9,187 nt of DNA from JAJBWD01 sp041670885 (GTDB lineage: Bacteria > Bacillota > Clostridia > Clostridiales > Clostridiaceae). The notes under the pieces are model-generated. The model was not told the origin of the DNA. It did not search any database and saw only the letters and a list, made by a program, of their open reading frames with translations. Every line of letters starts with the position of its first letter. Positions within the stretch are counted from its first letter, which is position 1. The stretch spans positions 1 to 9,187 of the forward strand of contig JBAXYJ010000110.1 of assembly GCA_041670885.1 (NCBI GenBank). The letters run 5' to 3'. Made by a program: the position numbers and the translations under genes. This document shows positions 1-6,613 of the stretch, one piece after another.

Positions 1-805
1 CTTTTAATAAAACATTAAAAGAAGGACAGCCCTTATCATCATAGCTTATATCTGTGGCTTTAAGGTCTCCACCGGATATTCCAAAGGACAGCTTATTACA
101 TTTAGCCTGATTATATATTTTCATGAACCTCTTGTCCTCAAAGGAACCGATCAGATATCCATCATCAGGTATCAGCTTAGAAAATTTCATAAAGGTATTT
201 TCTATGTCATTAATATCCTTATAAAAATCCAGATGATCCTCTTCTATATTTAAAATAACTCCTATATAAGGGAAGAATTTCAAAAACGATGCCTTGTATT
301 CACAAGCCTCAGCTATGAAATACTCGCTGCTTCCTGCTCTTACGTTTCCTCCAATGGCATCCAGTTCTCCTCCAACCAAAATGGTAGGATCCTTTTCAGC
401 TTTAAGTACAATCATGGAAAGCATAGAAGTAGTTGTGGTTTTTCCGTGAGTTCCTGATATGGCTACGCTGTACTTATGACCTTTCATAAGCTCTCCTAAA
501 AATTCTGCCCTGTCCACGGTTTTAATGCCATTTTCTTTTCCATATACGAGCTCCGGGTTGTCATAGCTAACAGCTGCAGTATATATAATAAGTCCTGCAT
601 CCTTAGCATTTTCTGCCTTATGTCCATAATAAATTTCCGCTCCCATAGTCTTAAGCTTTTCAGTTAAATGGGATTTGTTTCTATCTGAACCGGATACCTT
701 ATAGCCTCTATAAAGAAGGATTTCAGCAAGTCCGCTCATGGATATGCCACCGATTCCAATAAAATGAACTTTTTTATCAATGTTATTTAATATATCAAAA
801 GACAA
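1..805 (-). CDS. murC: UDP-N-acetylmuramate--L-alanine ligase MurC (partial, C-terminus beyond left edge)
   Basis: Cytoplasmic ATP-dependent ligase that adds L-alanine to UDP-MurNAc, the first amino acid step of peptidoglycan stem-peptide synthesis. Reading the minus strand from 805 gives 268 complete codons without a stop. The family is usually about 450-460 residues, so roughly the last 190 lie outside the window. Motifs seen: the N-terminal Rossmann-like nucleotide-sugar motif HFIGIGGISMSGLA (residues 14-27), the ATP P-loop GTHGKTTT (118-125), the Mur ligase central motif EACEYKASF (166-174) and NIEEDHLD (186-193). The start is TTG at 805-803, preceded on the minus strand by AGGAG at a 10-nt spacing; the protein begins MSFDILNNIDKKVHFIG. 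An in-frame GTG nine bases upstream lies against the ribosome binding site and is less likely. The gene is divergent from purR. Identification is firm; the exact start is somewhat less so. Confidence 0.96.
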   Translation of the reverse strand, partial: MSFDILNNIDKKVHFIGIGGISMSGLAEILLYRGYKVSGSDRNKSHLTEKLKTMGAEIYYGHKAENAKDAGLIIYTAAVSYDNPELVYGKENGIKTVDRAEFLGELMKGHKYSVAISGTHGKTTTTSMLSMIVLKAEKDPTILVGGELDAIGGNVRAGSSEYFIAEACEYKASFLKFFPYIGVILNIEEDHLDFYKDINDIENTFMKFSKLIPDDGYLIGSFEDKRFMKIYNQAKCNKLSFGISGGDLKATDISYDDKGCPSFNVLLK

Positions 806-892
806 AATAATCACTCTCCTAATAAATCTAAAAAATTTTTATGAAATTTCATAAATGAAAATTCAGCTAATATGCACTTCCCTGCTTTACTA

Positions 893-921
893 ATTATATA
901 CAAAATTTAATAAAAAAACAC
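893..921 (-). promoter_or_regulatory. Candidate promoter for murC
   Basis: On the minus strand a perfect TATAAT (893-898) lies about 90 bases upstream of the murC start. With a 17-bp spacer the -35 would be GTGTTT (916-921), which is a poor match. The -10 box is good but the assignment rests on it alone in very AT-rich DNA. Confidence 0.3.
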
Positions 922-939
922 TATTATTTGAATTTACTA

Positions 940-968
940 TTGAATTATAATATTATTTACTTTAAAAT
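940..968 (+). promoter_or_regulatory. Candidate sigma-A promoter for purR
   Basis: TTGAAT (940-945), a 17-bp spacer and TAAAAT (963-968) fit the sigma-A consensus with good spacing and would start transcription near 975, about 60 bases before the purR ATG. A PurBox-like pair begins at 971, right at the predicted start site, which suits autorepression. Seen directly: the boxes. Inferred: their use. Confidence 0.5.
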
Positions 969-970
969 GA

Positions 971-1015
971 AAATGTGAATATTTAGTCAATAAATTTGAT
1001 TGATAGTTCGTAATA
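971..1015 (+). promoter_or_regulatory. PurBox-like inverted pair upstream of purR (candidate PurR operator)
   Basis: The second half, 1003-1015, reads ATAGTTCGTAATA and matches the inverted Bacillus PurBox pattern (AWWGTTCGGWWWT) at 11 of 13 positions. The first half, 971-983 (AAATGTGAATATT), is degenerate and keeps the central GAA in the opposite orientation. The centres of the two halves are 30 bases apart, close to the spacing known for tandem inverted PurBoxes. The location, over the predicted purR start site, fits autoregulation. Only one half is convincing. Confidence 0.4.
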
Positions 1016-1023
1016 TTATTTGT

Positions 1024-1028
1024 AGGTG
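1024..1028 (+). promoter_or_regulatory. purR ribosome binding site, decides the start codon
   Basis: AGGTG at 1024-1028 lies six bases before ATG 1035. An in-frame GTG at 1026 is part of this site itself, so the longer reading from 1026 cannot be the true start. Confidence 0.75.
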
Positions 1029-1034
1029 ATATAT

Positions 1035-1853
1035 ATGAAGTTTAGCAGGAACGAGAGAATATCGGTTCTTACAAAGATACTCCTTGATAATCCGGACAAA
1101 ATAATAAATCTTAATTATTTTACTGAAAAGTTTAATGCGGCTAAGTCTACAATAAGTGAAGATTTAGTCATATTAAAGGAAGCGTTTTCAAAATTTAATA
1201 TGGGGAAGGTTGAAACCATTGCAGGAGCAGCAGGGGGAGTTAAGTATACCTGTGGTATAAATAAAACCGGTGCAAAGGATTTCATAAAAAATCTTTGCGG
1301 CATGATTAATAATAAGGAAAGAATAATTCCGGGTGATTTTCTATACATAACTGACCTGATGTACAATCCTCTTGTTATTAAAGAGGCTGGTCTTATACTG
1401 GCATCCGTTTTTGCAGATAAGGGAATAGATTATGTAGTTACCGTGGAAACAAAGGGAATTCCGCTGGCTTATGAGGTTTCAAGGATGCTGGGAGTAGAAC
1501 TGGTTATAGTAAGAAGAGAAAACATATTTTCCGAAGGCTCAACAGTCAGCATAAACTACGTTTCAGGTTCTACTAAAATTCTTCAGACTATGACATTATC
1601 CAAAAGAGCTATAAAGGAAAATTCCAAATGTATATTTATTGATGATTTTATGAAGGCAGGAGGAACTGCTGCCGGCATAATAAATTTATTGAAGGAATTC
1701 AAATCTGAACTTTTAGGTATTGGTATACTAATTGACAATGTGCAGTCTAAGGAAAAGCTTATAAAAGATCATGTTTCATTAGTAGATTATAATGGCTTTA
1801 ATGAAGAGGGTGACATATCCGTAACCCCGTCAAAATTTATCCAAAACCTTTAA
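1035..1853 (+). CDS. purR: Pur operon repressor PurR (Bacillus type)
   Basis: Transcriptional repressor of purine synthesis and transport genes. It binds PurBox DNA, and PRPP relieves binding, so it reads purine status through PRPP. The protein is 272 residues from ATG 1035, near the 285 of B. subtilis PurR. Residues 1-74 form the winged-helix DNA-binding domain, with family signatures KSTISEDL (37-44) and GAAGGVKY (64-71). The rest is a type I phosphoribosyltransferase fold: TKGIPLAY (139-146), EGSTVSINYVSGS (167-179) and the PRPP-binding motif FIDDFMKAGGTAAG (201-214). The family binds PRPP but is not an active transferase. The start follows the MKFxR beginning of the family and AGGTG at a 6-nt spacing; the in-frame GTG at 1026 is rejected. 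It is divergent from murC and followed 132 bases later by spoVG. In B. subtilis yabJ lies between them; here it is absent. Confidence 0.96.
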   Translation: MKFSRNERISVLTKILLDNPDKIINLNYFTEKFNAAKSTISEDLVILKEAFSKFNMGKVETIAGAAGGVKYTCGINKTGAKDFIKNLCGMINNKERIIPGDFLYITDLMYNPLVIKEAGLILASVFADKGIDYVVTVETKGIPLAYEVSRMLGVELVIVRRENIFSEGSTVSINYVSGSTKILQTMTLSKRAIKENSKCIFIDDFMKAGGTAAGIINLLKEFKSELLGIGILIDNVQSKEKLIKDHVSLVDYNGFNEEGDISVTPSKFIQNL

Positions 1854-1895
1854 TTTAAATAATTTTCAAAAAATTTGTATATTTTTTTTAAAAAA

Positions 1896-1924
1896 GAAGG
1901 AAAATTATAAAATATAGAGAATAT
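1896..1924 (+). promoter_or_regulatory. Sigma-H promoter of spoVG
   Basis: GAAGGAAAA (1896-1904), an 11-bp spacer, then AGAGAATAT (1916-1924) match the sigma-H consensus RNAGGAWWW-N11-12-RNNGAATWW at every constrained position. A long A/T-only stretch just upstream (about 1861-1895) resembles the AT-rich upstream element described for the B. subtilis spoVG promoter, a classic sigma-H target. Transcription would start near 1929. Expression would rise at the transition to stationary phase and early sporulation. Confidence 0.78.
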
Positions 1925-1941
1925 ATAAGTTAGGTGTAATT

Positions 1942-1986
1942 ATGGACAAATATTTTATACCAAAGCATCATGGAGGTGGAGATTAA
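1942..1986 (+). CDS. Possible 14-codon leader ORF overlapping spoVG start
   Basis: ATG 1942 opens a 14-codon frame encoding MDKYFIPKHHGGGD and ends at TAA 1984-1986, whose last A is the first base of the spoVG ATG. AGGTG (1932-1936) lies five bases before it, the same type of site used by purR. The Gly-rich end is forced by the spoVG ribosome binding site GGAGGTG (1972-1978) inside the frame, so that part shows no protein-level selection. If translated, it would couple ribosomes to spoVG. The frame is short enough to arise by chance; no function is assigned. Confidence 0.3.
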   Translation: MDKYFIPKHHGGGD

Positions 1987-2276
1987 TGCAAATTACAGAT
2001 GTAAGAATCAGAAAGATAACAGCAGAGGGGAAGATGAAGGCTATTGTTTCAGTAACTTTCGATAATGAGTTTGTTGTACACGATATCAAAGTTATCGAGG
2101 GACAAAATGGCTTATTCATAGCTATGCCAAGTAGAAAAACTCCAGCTGGGGAATTTAAAGACATAGCTCATCCAATAAATACTGATACAAGAGAAAGAAT
2201 TCAATCTGCAATACTTGATGAATTCGAAAAGGCAAAAACAGAGGATGTAGTAGTAGTAGAAGAACCACAGGAATAA
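1986..2276 (+). CDS. spoVG: Septation/sporulation regulator SpoVG
   Basis: Small cytoplasmic nucleic-acid-binding regulator. In Bacillus it affects asymmetric septation and spore cortex formation; in other Firmicutes it acts as a pleiotropic regulator binding DNA or RNA. The 96-residue product is full length for the family. Diagnostic features: MQITDVRIRKI at the N-terminus, the VHDIKVIEGQNGLFIAMPSRK core (about residues 31-51), the DIAHPI motif (59-64) and an acidic, Val-rich tail. The start is ATG 1986 with GGAGGTG at a 7-nt spacing. A sigma-H promoter lies about 60 bases upstream and an intrinsic terminator begins directly after the stop, so it can be a monocistronic unit. No terminator is visible after purR, so read-through from purR may add a second source of transcript. 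Identification is very secure. Confidence 0.97.
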   Translation: MQITDVRIRKITAEGKMKAIVSVTFDNEFVVHDIKVIEGQNGLFIAMPSRKTPAGEFKDIAHPINTDTRERIQSAILDEFEKAKTEDVVVVEEPQE

Positions 2277-2310
2277 ATAGGAAGGAGTTTAGGCTCCTTT
2301 CTATTTTTTT
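2277..2310 (+). terminator. Intrinsic terminator of spoVG
   Basis: The arm ATAGGAAGGAG (2277-2287) pairs with CTCCTTTCTAT (2294-2304) as an 11-bp stem with one G-U pair and a six-base loop, followed by a run of T to 2310. It starts on the base after the spoVG stop and separates spoVG from the glmU promoter. Confidence 0.9.
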
Positions 2311-2335
2311 GAAAATTATAAATATTTCATATCAG

Positions 2336-2364
2336 TTGAAAAAAATATCTTTTTAAAATATAAT
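2336..2364 (+). promoter_or_regulatory. Sigma-A promoter of glmU-prs
   Basis: TTGAAA (2336-2341), a 17-bp spacer and a perfect TATAAT (2359-2364) make a near-consensus vegetative promoter, with a start expected near 2371 and a leader of about 27 bases. This fits constitutive expression of two essential genes. Confidence 0.85.
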
Positions 2365-2397
2365 GGTAAAGGACTAAATCCAAAAGGGAGTGAATTT

Positions 2398-3768
2398 ATG
2401 TATAGTTGTGCTGTTATTTTAGCCGCAGGAGAAGGGAAAAGGATGAGGTCGTCTACTCCTAAGGTGCTTCATAAAATATGCGGAAAAGAAATGGTAAACT
2501 GGGTAATAGATGGAATTAGAGAAGCCTCAATAGATGATATTAATGTAGTTGTAGGAAAAGGATCTGAAAAGGTAATAGAAGGAACAAAGAACAAGCAGGT
2601 ATCCTATTCACTCCAGGAAGAGCAATTAGGAACAGGGCATGCTGTTATTTGTGCTGAGGATTTCCTTAAAGGGAAAACAGGAACAGTTGCTATATTTTCA
2701 GGGGATGCCCCATTTATAACCAGTGAAACTATTAAGAAATTTTTGGGATTCCATGAAAATGGAAATTATAGTGTAACAATCTTAACCTCCAAGGTTGACG
2801 ATCCTTTCGGATATGGAAGAATAATCAGAGACGAAAATGGAGAAGTTGTGAAAATTGTTGAACATAAGGACTGCAGCATTGCTGAGCTTTTAGTTAATGA
2901 AATAAATTCTGCTATATACTGCTTTGATATAGAGGATCTTTTATCCTCCTTAAAAAAGATAAACAATAATAATGTCCAGGGAGAGTATTACCTTCCTGAT
3001 GTTATAAGTGTACTTAAGTCTGAAGGTAAAAAAGTAGGAGCTATAACTGCAGAGATTGAAGAAACCAAGGGAATAAATTCAAGGCTTCAGCTTTCAGAGG
3101 GTGAAAAGATAATGAGAAACAGAATAAACAAAAAACATATGGAAAACGGAGTAACCCTTATAGATCCGGATACCACATATATTGGCGGAGATGTAATTAT
3201 AGAAAATGATACTATAATATATCCAAACAATGTAATTGAAGGAAAAACAGTAATAAAGGAAGGAACTGTGTTATATCCTAATTCAAGAATAGAAGGCAGT
3301 ATTATAGGGAAGGATGTAACAATTCAAAGTTCTGTAATATTAGATGCTCAGGTTGGAGATAATACAACAGTGGGTCCTTTTGCTTACATAAGACCAGAAA
3401 GCGTAATAGGAAGTCATGCAAGGATTGGAGACTTTGTAGAAATCAAAAAATCAGTTATAGGAGAGGGTACTAAGGTATCCCATCTTACATATATAGGAGA
3501 TGCAGAGGTAGGAAGCGGCTGCAATTTCGGCTGCGGAACTGTTGTTGTTAACTACGATGGAAAGCACAAAAACAAAACAATAATAGGAGATAATTCTTTT
3601 ATTGGCTGTAACACAAACCTGGTGTCCCCGGTTCAAGTTGAGAGTAATACCTATATTGCTGCCGGCTCTACAATAACAAATAAAGTTCCTGAAGGAGCTC
3701 TGGCCATTGCAAGAGCAAAACAAGTTAATATTGAAGGCTGGGTAGATAAAAAAGGTCTTAGGAAATAA
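2398..3768 (+). CDS. glmU: Bifunctional UDP-GlcNAc pyrophosphorylase / glucosamine-1-phosphate N-acetyltransferase GlmU
   Basis: Makes UDP-N-acetylglucosamine in two steps: acetylation of glucosamine-1-phosphate with acetyl-CoA, then uridylyl transfer from UTP. The product feeds peptidoglycan and other envelope polymers. Length is 456 residues, the usual family size. The N-terminal Rossmann-like pyrophosphorylase domain (about 1-230) has the nucleotide motif LAAGEGKRMRS (8-18), PKVLH (21-25), QEEQLGTGHA (73-82) and SGDAPF (101-106), whose Asp corresponds to the metal-binding Asp of the family. The C-terminal left-handed beta-helix (about 250-450) shows repeated hexapeptides and the acetyltransferase motif SHLTYIGD, with the likely catalytic base His362, followed by GCGTVVVNYDG (378-388). 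The start is ATG 2398 with GGGAG seven bases upstream. It is co-transcribed with prs, 35 bases downstream, with no terminator between. Confidence 0.97.
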   Translation: MYSCAVILAAGEGKRMRSSTPKVLHKICGKEMVNWVIDGIREASIDDINVVVGKGSEKVIEGTKNKQVSYSLQEEQLGTGHAVICAEDFLKGKTGTVAIFSGDAPFITSETIKKFLGFHENGNYSVTILTSKVDDPFGYGRIIRDENGEVVKIVEHKDCSIAELLVNEINSAIYCFDIEDLLSSLKKINNNNVQGEYYLPDVISVLKSEGKKVGAITAEIEETKGINSRLQLSEGEKIMRNRINKKHMENGVTLIDPDTTYIGGDVIIENDTIIYPNNVIEGKTVIKEGTVLYPNSRIEGSIIGKDVTIQSSVILDAQVGDNTTVGPFAYIRPESVIGSHARIGDFVEIKKSVIGEGTKVSHLTYIGDAEVGSGCNFGCGTVVVNYDGKHKNKTIIGDNSFIGCNTNLVSPVQVESNTYIAAGSTITNKVPEGALAIARAKQVNIEGWVDKKGLRK

Positions 3769-3803
3769 CTCTATAAAAAAAATATAAGGAGGATTCATCT
3801 GCT

Positions 3804-4766
3804 ATGATAACCCACGGTAAAAACATAAAAATTTTCTCTGGTAATTCACACCCACAGCTTGCTAAGGATATTGCAGATATTCTTGGAGTACCATTAGGAA
3901 ACTCTGATGTCAGGAAATTTTCTAATGGAGAGATTGCAGTTGACATTAATGAAACTGTTAGGGGAGTAGACGTTTTTGTTGTTCAGACGATTTCTGAGCC
4001 TGTAAACGACAATTTTATGGAGCTCCTGATTATGATGGATGCTTTCAAAAGGGCATCAGCAGGAAGAATAACAGCTGTTATTCCTCATTATGGATATGCA
4101 AGACAAGACAGAAAAGCAAAGGCTAGGGAACCAATTACTGCTAAATTGGTTGCTGATCTTATAACCACAGCAGGAGCAGACAGAATCCTTACCATGGATT
4201 TACATGCTCCACAGATTCAGGGATTTTTCAATATCCCAGTAGATCCGCTTCTGGGAGTTCCTCTATTAACTAAATACTACAGAAGCAAGGGATTCGTTGG
4301 AGATGATATCGTAGCAGTATCACCAGACGTTGGTGGAGTTAAGAGAACAAGAAAACTGGCAGAATGTCTTGAGTGTCCTATAGCAATTATTGATAAAAGA
4401 AGACCAAGACCAAATGTATCTGAAGTGATGAATGTTATTGGAGATGTAAGAGGGAAGACTGCTATTTTAGTAGATGATATTATAGATACCGCGGGATCTA
4501 TAACAAATGCTGCCAATGCTATAAAAGGGCTTGGAGCTAAGGAAGTCTATGCTTGCTGTACTCATGCCGTTTTATCAGGTCCTGCCATAGAGAGAATACA
4601 GAATTCTGATATTACAGAGCTCACAGTACTCAATACAATCCCTGTAGCAGAGGAAAAGAGAATAGAAAAGATAAGTGTAATAAATGTAGCTCCTGTATTT
4701 GCTGAAGCTATAAGAAGAATATATGAAGATTTATCTGTTAGTAAATTATTTGAATATAACGAATAA
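3804..4766 (+). CDS. prs: Ribose-phosphate pyrophosphokinase (PRPP synthetase) Prs
   Basis: Transfers pyrophosphate from ATP to ribose-5-phosphate, giving PRPP for purine, pyrimidine, His, Trp and NAD synthesis. It is a cytoplasmic class I enzyme, normally hexameric and Mg/phosphate dependent. At 320 residues it is full length. Motifs: FSNGEIAVDINETVRG (39-54), the ATP-binding HYGYARQDRK (95-104), MDLHAPQIQGFF (131-142), the flexible catalytic loop around DKRRPRPNVSEV (197-208), and the PRPP-binding loop VDDIIDTAGS (223-232). The start is ATG 3804, with AAGGAGG at 3786-3792. It is the second gene of the glmU operon. Its product is also the effector that relieves PurR repression, so the cluster pairs a PRPP source with a PRPP sensor. 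Its stop codon is partly inside the terminator stem. Confidence 0.97.
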   Translation: MITHGKNIKIFSGNSHPQLAKDIADILGVPLGNSDVRKFSNGEIAVDINETVRGVDVFVVQTISEPVNDNFMELLIMMDAFKRASAGRITAVIPHYGYARQDRKAKAREPITAKLVADLITTAGADRILTMDLHAPQIQGFFNIPVDPLLGVPLLTKYYRSKGFVGDDIVAVSPDVGGVKRTRKLAECLECPIAIIDKRRPRPNVSEVMNVIGDVRGKTAILVDDIIDTAGSITNAANAIKGLGAKEVYACCTHAVLSGPAIERIQNSDITELTVLNTIPVAEEKRIEKISVINVAPVFAEAIRRIYEDLSVSKLFEYNE

Positions 4767-4800
4767 AAATCAGCTGCCAAGAGCAGCTGATTTTTATTTT
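4762..4800. terminator. Bidirectional terminator between prs and the phosphohexomutase gene
   Basis: A perfect 13-bp inverted repeat, AAAAATCAGCTGC (4765-4777) and GCAGCTGATTTTT (4783-4795), with a five-base loop, extends by further A-T pairs to 4762 and 4798. It has T-rich tails on both strands and serves two converging genes. The prs stop (4764-4766) and the minus-strand stop (4796-4794) lie in opposite arms of the stem. Confidence 0.92.
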
Positions 4801-6320
4801 ATAAAGTTTTCTACTGCTTTAATATCCAGAAGTTCATATTTTTTAAGGAAGGAATACAGCTTTTTGGCAATCTCCTTAGTCCCGCCTATAGAATCTGACT
4901 CTATATTAAGAGGGATTATAGGATCATGCAGTGAAAGCCTTAGAAGAAACCATCCATCTCCATTTTCTTTGTTAAATGATACTCTTATTCCTTCAAAATT
5001 ATTCTGATCTATATTAAAATCAGATTTTCCCTTAGAGTATTCTTCTAAATCCTTTATTATTATGTTTCCATACTCTTTAAAGTTATCTGTATTAATCCTC
5101 ATTCTAAATTCCATACTTTCAACAGGAGTCTTAAGATCTTCAATAAGAGACTCAATTTCCCTTCCATCTTCCTTAAGCTGAGCCATCTTTATAAGAATTC
5201 TTGATATTAAGTAGGCTCCGTCGTCTAAAAAGTAATTTTCTTTTAGTGCCGCATGCCCGGAGGTTTCTATAGCCAGCTCAGTATTTTGCCCCAGAGAATT
5301 TAGTCTTATTGCTTCATTTATTACATTTTTATATCCTCTTTTAAACCTGTGATGAACTCCGCCTTTTTTCTCTATAAACTCCTTAAGACCTGTTGATGTA
5401 ATTGAATCTGTAACTATGGTAGCCTTTGGGGATTTCTCTAAAATAATTGCAGATATAAGTGCAATTAGATTATTCCGGTTTAATTCCTCTCCCTTTTTAT
5501 CTACAGCTGCAGCTCTGTCCACATCAGTATCAAATATTATTCCTAAATCAGCTTTGTTTTTAATAACAGCTTTCCTGATGCTTTCCATAGCATCTTTATT
5601 TTCCGGGTTTGGTATATGGTTTGGGAATAATCCGTCAGGATTTAAAAACTGACTTCCTTTTGTGTCTGCTCCCAGTGGAATAAGAACCTTGTCAACGAAA
5701 AATCCTCCGGCTCCGTTTCCTGCATCTGCTATTATCTTAAGCCCCGTAAATGGCCTATTATAATCTGTTTTACTGTTAATCTCTTTTCTCATGAAATCCG
5801 CAAGACCTTCAGCATAATGGGAAATGAAATCAATGCTTTGAACTTTGCCTGTTAAGATGTTTTCTTTATGCTGATTTTCACATATTTTTAAAATCTCAAT
5901 TATATCTTCTTTTTCCAATCCGCCTTTCTCAGTGAAAAACTTCATTCCATTTCTGTTAAAGGGAAGATGGCTTGCTGTTATCATTATTGCTCCATCAAAC
6001 TTATAGCCCTGAAGGACAGTAGTCATAAACATGGCAGGAGTAGAGGAAAGACTGCAGTCATATATGCTGACACCCTGAGATGACAGGCCTTCCATAACTC
6101 CCCTTTTTATATCCGGACCAGATAATCTGGAATCCATGCCAACGGATATTTTTAAAGCTGAAGAATCTTTCTTTTTATTATGGGATAGCCAAACAGCAAA
6201 GCTTTTAGCTATAATATGACAAATATCAGGGGTAAGGTTTACCTCTTCTCCAGGTATACCGGCAGAAGCCACACCTCTTATATCTGTTCCGTTTTGCAGT
6301 TTACTCCAATTCTTATCCAA
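4794..6320 (-). CDS. Phosphohexomutase, phosphomannomutase/phosphoglucomutase superfamily
   Basis: Alpha-D-phosphohexomutase that moves phosphate between C1 and C6 of a hexose through a phosphoserine intermediate, probably supplying mannose-1- or glucose-1-phosphate for envelope polysaccharides or glycolipids. Length 508. Four domains are traceable: the phosphoserine loop TASHLP (115-120, catalytic Ser117, then FNRNGMKFF), the metal loop DTDVDR (264-269), the sugar-binding loop ETSGHAA (352-358) and the C-terminal phosphate loop RLSLHDP (461-467). The first and last loops differ from the common TGSHNP and RxSxTEP forms, pointing to a distinct subgroup rather than typical ManB/AlgC; substrate cannot be fixed from sequence. 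The start is TTG at 6320-6318 with AAGGAG eight bases upstream, followed at once by the conserved NGTDIRG motif (10-16). The gene is convergent with prs and divergent from the response regulator. Confidence 0.9.
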   Translation of the reverse strand: MDKNWSKLQNGTDIRGVASAGIPGEEVNLTPDICHIIAKSFAVWLSHNKKKDSSALKISVGMDSRLSGPDIKRGVMEGLSSQGVSIYDCSLSSTPAMFMTTVLQGYKFDGAIMITASHLPFNRNGMKFFTEKGGLEKEDIIEILKICENQHKENILTGKVQSIDFISHYAEGLADFMRKEINSKTDYNRPFTGLKIIADAGNGAGGFFVDKVLIPLGADTKGSQFLNPDGLFPNHIPNPENKDAMESIRKAVIKNKADLGIIFDTDVDRAAAVDKKGEELNRNNLIALISAIILEKSPKATIVTDSITSTGLKEFIEKKGGVHHRFKRGYKNVINEAIRLNSLGQNTELAIETSGHAALKENYFLDDGAYLISRILIKMAQLKEDGREIESLIEDLKTPVESMEFRMRINTDNFKEYGNIIIKDLEEYSKGKSDFNIDQNNFEGIRVSFNKENGDGWFLLRLSLHDPIIPLNIESDSIGGTKEIAKKLYSFLKKYELLDIKAVENFIK

Positions 6321-6435
6321 CTAGCTCACTCCTTATAATTAATTTAGAAAATTGATTATTACCTTATGCTGAAAATTAATTCTTGAATTATACAATTCTT
6401 TAATAAAGCAAATATCTGGTTTTATAACTAGAATT

Positions 6436-6464
6436 ATCATAATATAAATTATAGCTTATTTCAA
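6436..6464 (-). promoter_or_regulatory. Candidate sigma-A promoter of the phosphohexomutase gene
   Basis: On the minus strand TTGAAA (6459-6464), 17 bp and TATGAT (6436-6441) give a well-spaced promoter that would leave a leader of about 110 bases. A perfect TATAAT nearer the gene (6387-6392) has no acceptable -35. Confidence 0.5.
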
Positions 6465-6548
6465 TTCTATTAAGAAAATCATATAATTTTAGTAAAAATT
6501 AACTGTAAATATAAATAATCTGTAACATTTGTCTCGATTTATAAGTAA

Positions 6549-6577
6549 TTGAAGATAATATATGATAAATTTATATA
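6549..6577 (+). promoter_or_regulatory. Candidate sigma-A promoter of the two-component operon
   Basis: TTGAAG (6549-6554), a 17-bp spacer and TATATA (6572-6577) lie 36 bases before the response regulator start. Both boxes are fair matches with ideal spacing. No clear direct repeat for regulator binding was seen around it. The surrounding 293-base gap (6321-6613) otherwise holds only AT-rich DNA and the divergent promoter. Confidence 0.5.
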
Positions 6578-6603
6578 GAGAAATTAGAAAATGTTATTAT
6601 TTT

Positions 6604-6608
6604 GGAGG
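6604..6608 (+). promoter_or_regulatory. Response regulator ribosome binding site, decides the start
   Basis: GGAGG at 6604-6608 is five bases before ATG 6614. An in-frame TTG at 6602 overlaps this site and so is not the start. Confidence 0.85.
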
Positions 6609-6613
6609 TAAAA

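Noticed and set aside
928..951. TTGAAT (928-933) with a perfect TATAAT (946-951) as the purR promoter
   Set aside because: The spacer is only 12 bp. The pair at 940-968 has the proper 17 bp.
1026..1034. GTG at 1026 as an upstream start of purR
   Set aside because: It overlaps the ribosome binding site, and the family begins MKFxR, matching ATG 1035.
1854..1895. A/T-only inverted repeats after purR as a terminator
   Set aside because: No GC-containing stem is present. The runs of A and T fit an AT-rich upstream promoter element better than an intrinsic terminator.
2311..2397. Riboswitch or ribozyme ahead of glmU
   Set aside because: The leader expected from the near-consensus promoter is only about 27 bases, too short for a structured regulator.
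4723..5007. Plus-strand open frame of 94 codons across the prs end and the mutase gene
   Set aside because: It overlaps the prs C-terminus, the terminator and the opposite strand of a well-supported gene, and shows no recognisable motif.
5416..5652. Plus-strand open frame inside the phosphohexomutase gene
   Set aside because: It is antisense to conserved catalytic-domain coding sequence and has no plausible ribosome binding site or family signature.
6602..6613. TTG at 6602 as the response regulator start
   Set aside because: It overlaps the GGAGG site; ATG 6614 has ideal spacing.
6321..6613. A small gene or RNA in the divergent gap
   Set aside because: Only very AT-rich DNA, two promoter candidates and short chance repeats were seen; there is no open frame with a ribosome binding site and no GC-rich structure.
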